Shown piece after piece: positions 24,062 to 25,358 of a stretch of DNA of 25,358 nucleotides. Positions within the stretch are counted from its first letter, which is position 1; each line of letters starts with the position of its first letter. Source of the DNA: Robiginitomaculum sp. Its GTDB lineage: Bacteria > Pseudomonadota > Alphaproteobacteria > Caulobacterales > Maricaulaceae. Position numbers and translations under genes: made by a program. The stretch spans positions 1 through 25,358 of the forward strand of contig JAKIUV010000038.1 of NCBI GenBank assembly GCA_021647375.1, in the 5' to 3' direction. Under the pieces are notes generated by a model that searched no databases, was not told the DNA's origin, and saw only the letters and a program-made list of their open reading frames with translations.

Positions 24062-25192
24062 TCAGGGTAAAATTTCTAACGTCAAGGCACGCTCCCGCCC
24101 AGCCCCATAAACTTGAGATATTTGTGTGATGGTTATGCTGATTGCGCCGAGCGGTGTGCCAAATAGCGCTTCTAGGTCAACGATTGACATTTGGAGCATA
24201 GATGTTTGAACTTCTTGCACTAAAACAACCACCCCGCCGTCCAGAAACTCTACCACATATCTCTCGCTTTCCTCCCCTAGTGGCACATCCAATGACACCC
24301 AATCATCGCCGTCGACCCTTGTGCGGCGGATCCAGCTTATTTTTATATTTGAGCCAACACGGCTTGCTTTTATATGAACTGGGGAAAGCGGGCGGAGGTG
24401 GTTGGCTTGGTAGTTTTGGGTGAGGGTTTCTGTGTCCTCGCGGCCAATCGTGCTTAAGGTGAAATCTATGTCTACGCCGATAAAATCGGCATTTACGGGC
24501 AGGTTCTGCCAGCCTTGCCCAAGATAAACTACGCGGGCACCGGACGACACGGCCAAGCCTAACACATGATCTGTACCGTATTGGCCACGCAATAGGCGGC
24601 TAATGCGATAAGTATCCGCACCAACCAATTCGGCATTTGCGGCTTGCAAGATTTCCCAACCCAGCGGGGTCTCTACCGCAAACATATTACCTCCGGATAA
24701 TATGTCCACGTCCGGTACGGACGCAAGGGACACGCCCGGCATCAAAATATCGGCGGTGTTGGCCAGGTCAAAACGCCCGACAGGCCCCGCAGGCAATTCA
24801 CTTAGCAAAGCCCCGATGCGTACCGGGGATGTTAGTGCGGCTTCAGCCCCGCCCGGCTCTGTGATCACCGTATCCACAAACGGATTGACGACCACACCAA
24901 CCAATGGCCCGACGCGTGTGCCGTCTCCGGTGAAATCGGCAATATCGAGAGCATAACCTTCTGGGGCAGAAACCCAATCCGGGGTGCTAATAACGCCAGG
25001 CGCATTGCCGCTGGTTAGGTTGACGGCGCTAGCACTGATACGTTTTGCTTGGCCGCTGCGTCCGCCCAAACCATCAAGCGCCGTGATTTGCCAGTCTCCA
25101 CCGATTCCAGTCAAAGCAATAACATCGCCAGTTTCCAGCCCCAACAGAAACGGCGACACGGAAAACTCAATGGTTTCGTTTTCACTATGCAC
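24062..25192 (-). CDS. C-terminal part of a GTA gp15-like phage tail protein, N-terminus missing
   Basis: The 376-residue frame resembles the C-terminal third of the large (about 1300-residue) gene-transfer-agent/phage host-specificity tail protein: LLGLETGDVIAL near the start, YRISRLLRGQYGTD in the middle, then LRPLSPVHIKA and ISWIRRTRVDGDDW. The TIM-barrel part that normally precedes this is absent. In the same frame the codon four triplets ahead of the GTG (25192) is a TAA, and a TGA lies further up. No ribosome site stands before the GTG. No other GTA gene is seen nearby. It is most likely a remnant left by deletion or rearrangement next to the J-protein gene. An expressed short protein is less likely but possible. 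Confidence 0.72.
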   Translation of the reverse strand: MHSENETIEFSVSPFLLGLETGDVIALTGIGGDWQITALDGLGGRSGQAKRISASAVNLTSGNAPGVISTPDWVSAPEGYALDIADFTGDGTRVGPLVGVVVNPFVDTVITEPGGAEAALTSPVRIGALLSELPAGPVGRFDLANTADILMPGVSLASVPDVDILSGGNMFAVETPLGWEILQAANAELVGADTYRISRLLRGQYGTDHVLGLAVSSGARVVYLGQGWQNLPVNADFIGVDIDFTLSTIGREDTETLTQNYQANHLRPLSPVHIKASRVGSNIKISWIRRTRVDGDDWVSLDVPLGEESERYVVEFLDGGVVVLVQEVQTSMLQMSIVDLEALFGTPLGAISITITQISQVYGAGRERALTLEILP

Positions 25193-25221
25193 TGTAGCTA
25201 GCTTTTAGGTTTGTCCGGTTT

Positions 25222-25356
25222 TCATAGCACATTGATTGTCCGCTTTGATTGTTGCTGAACTGTGGATATGTGGTCAAGGGCTACTTGGCCCTTGTCCATC
25301 ATATCCACAGATTTTCGGGCGCTAAAACGGTTGGCGTCCGGAAATTCTTGTCCTTG
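25222..25356 (-). CDS. Possible C-terminal end of a gene cut by the window edge
   Basis: A minus-strand frame is open from the right edge to a TGA at 25222-25224 (44 codons), beginning QGQEFPDANRF and ending QQSKRTINVL. Its composition is plausible for a helical protein end. It is in a different frame from the GTA fragment and shows no likeness to that protein. The strong palindrome at 25261-25309 lies inside it, which argues that it may not be coding. Product unknown. Confidence 0.25.
   Translation of the reverse strand, partial: QGQEFPDANRFSARKSVDMMDKGQVALDHISTVQQQSKRTINVL
25261..25309. repeat. 49-bp imperfect palindrome
   Basis: TGTGGATATG (25261-25270) pairs with CATATCCACA (25300-25309). 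Inside, GTCAAGGGC pairs almost perfectly with GCCCTTGTCC around the 6-base loop TACTTG, with one bulge and one mismatch overall. No T run follows on either strand, so an intrinsic terminator is unlikely. Each outer arm is one base from the DnaA-box consensus TTATCCACA (here ATATCCACA). Confidence 0.6.
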
Positions 25357-25358
25357 TT

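Noticed and set aside
1..25358. CRISPR arrays, insertion sequences, rRNA or tRNA genes
   Set aside because: No regularly spaced repeats, transposase frames or tRNA-like cloverleaf/CCA patterns were seen on either strand.

Overview
The window looks like chromosomal DNA of a moderate-GC alphaproteobacterium, possibly of the Caulobacterales/Maricaulales type. The pointers are GatCA together with a GluRS, a PleC-type PAS histidine kinase, a FeuP/FeuQ-like OmpR pair led by a PepSY protein, an HtrA/regulator/kinase/glnE block, and a fragment of a gene-transfer-agent tail protein. This placement is an inference from gene families and motifs, not from a phylogeny.

Layout, left to right. 1-2213 (minus): gatC and gatA, followed by a lipoprotein gene cut by the window edge in the place where gatB might be expected. 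2252-3396 (plus): a small membrane protein, then a 317-base gap holding a highly structured element, then a secreted Cys-rich protein that converges on gltX. 3412-6442 (minus): nadE and gltX, a likely operon. 6511-12767 (plus): pepN, an EAL-domain protein and a PleC-like kinase. 12773-13231 (minus): an SseB-like protein with a His-rich tail. 13304-19750 (minus): htrA/degP, an OmpR-type regulator, its kinase, and glnE coupled to the kinase by an ATGA overlap. 19899-24010 (minus): a DnaJ-type co-chaperone, a PepSY protein, a FeuP-like regulator, a FeuQ-like kinase and a DUF938 methyltransferase. 24062-25192 (minus): the C-terminal part of a GTA gp15-like protein with its N-terminal two thirds missing, then a palindromic stretch and possibly the tail of another gene at the right edge.

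How the genes fit together. GatCA and GltX belong to indirect aminoacylation of tRNA(Gln) and/or tRNA(Asn). NadE and GlnE both tie to glutamine. HtrA, the J-protein and two OmpR-type two-component systems form a run of envelope and protein-stress genes of about 11 kb, all on the minus strand. The PleC-like kinase and the EAL protein suggest cell-cycle or c-di-GMP signalling.

Most of the window is ordinary core genome. I did not find a convincing new multi-gene system. The most unusual parts are the 2581-2733 structured element (competing inverted repeats plus a short reading frame broken by two amber codons), the truncated GTA gene with a nearby 49-bp palindrome, a direct-repeat operator candidate ahead of the PepSY-regulator-kinase genes, and the metal-binding tail on the SseB-like protein.
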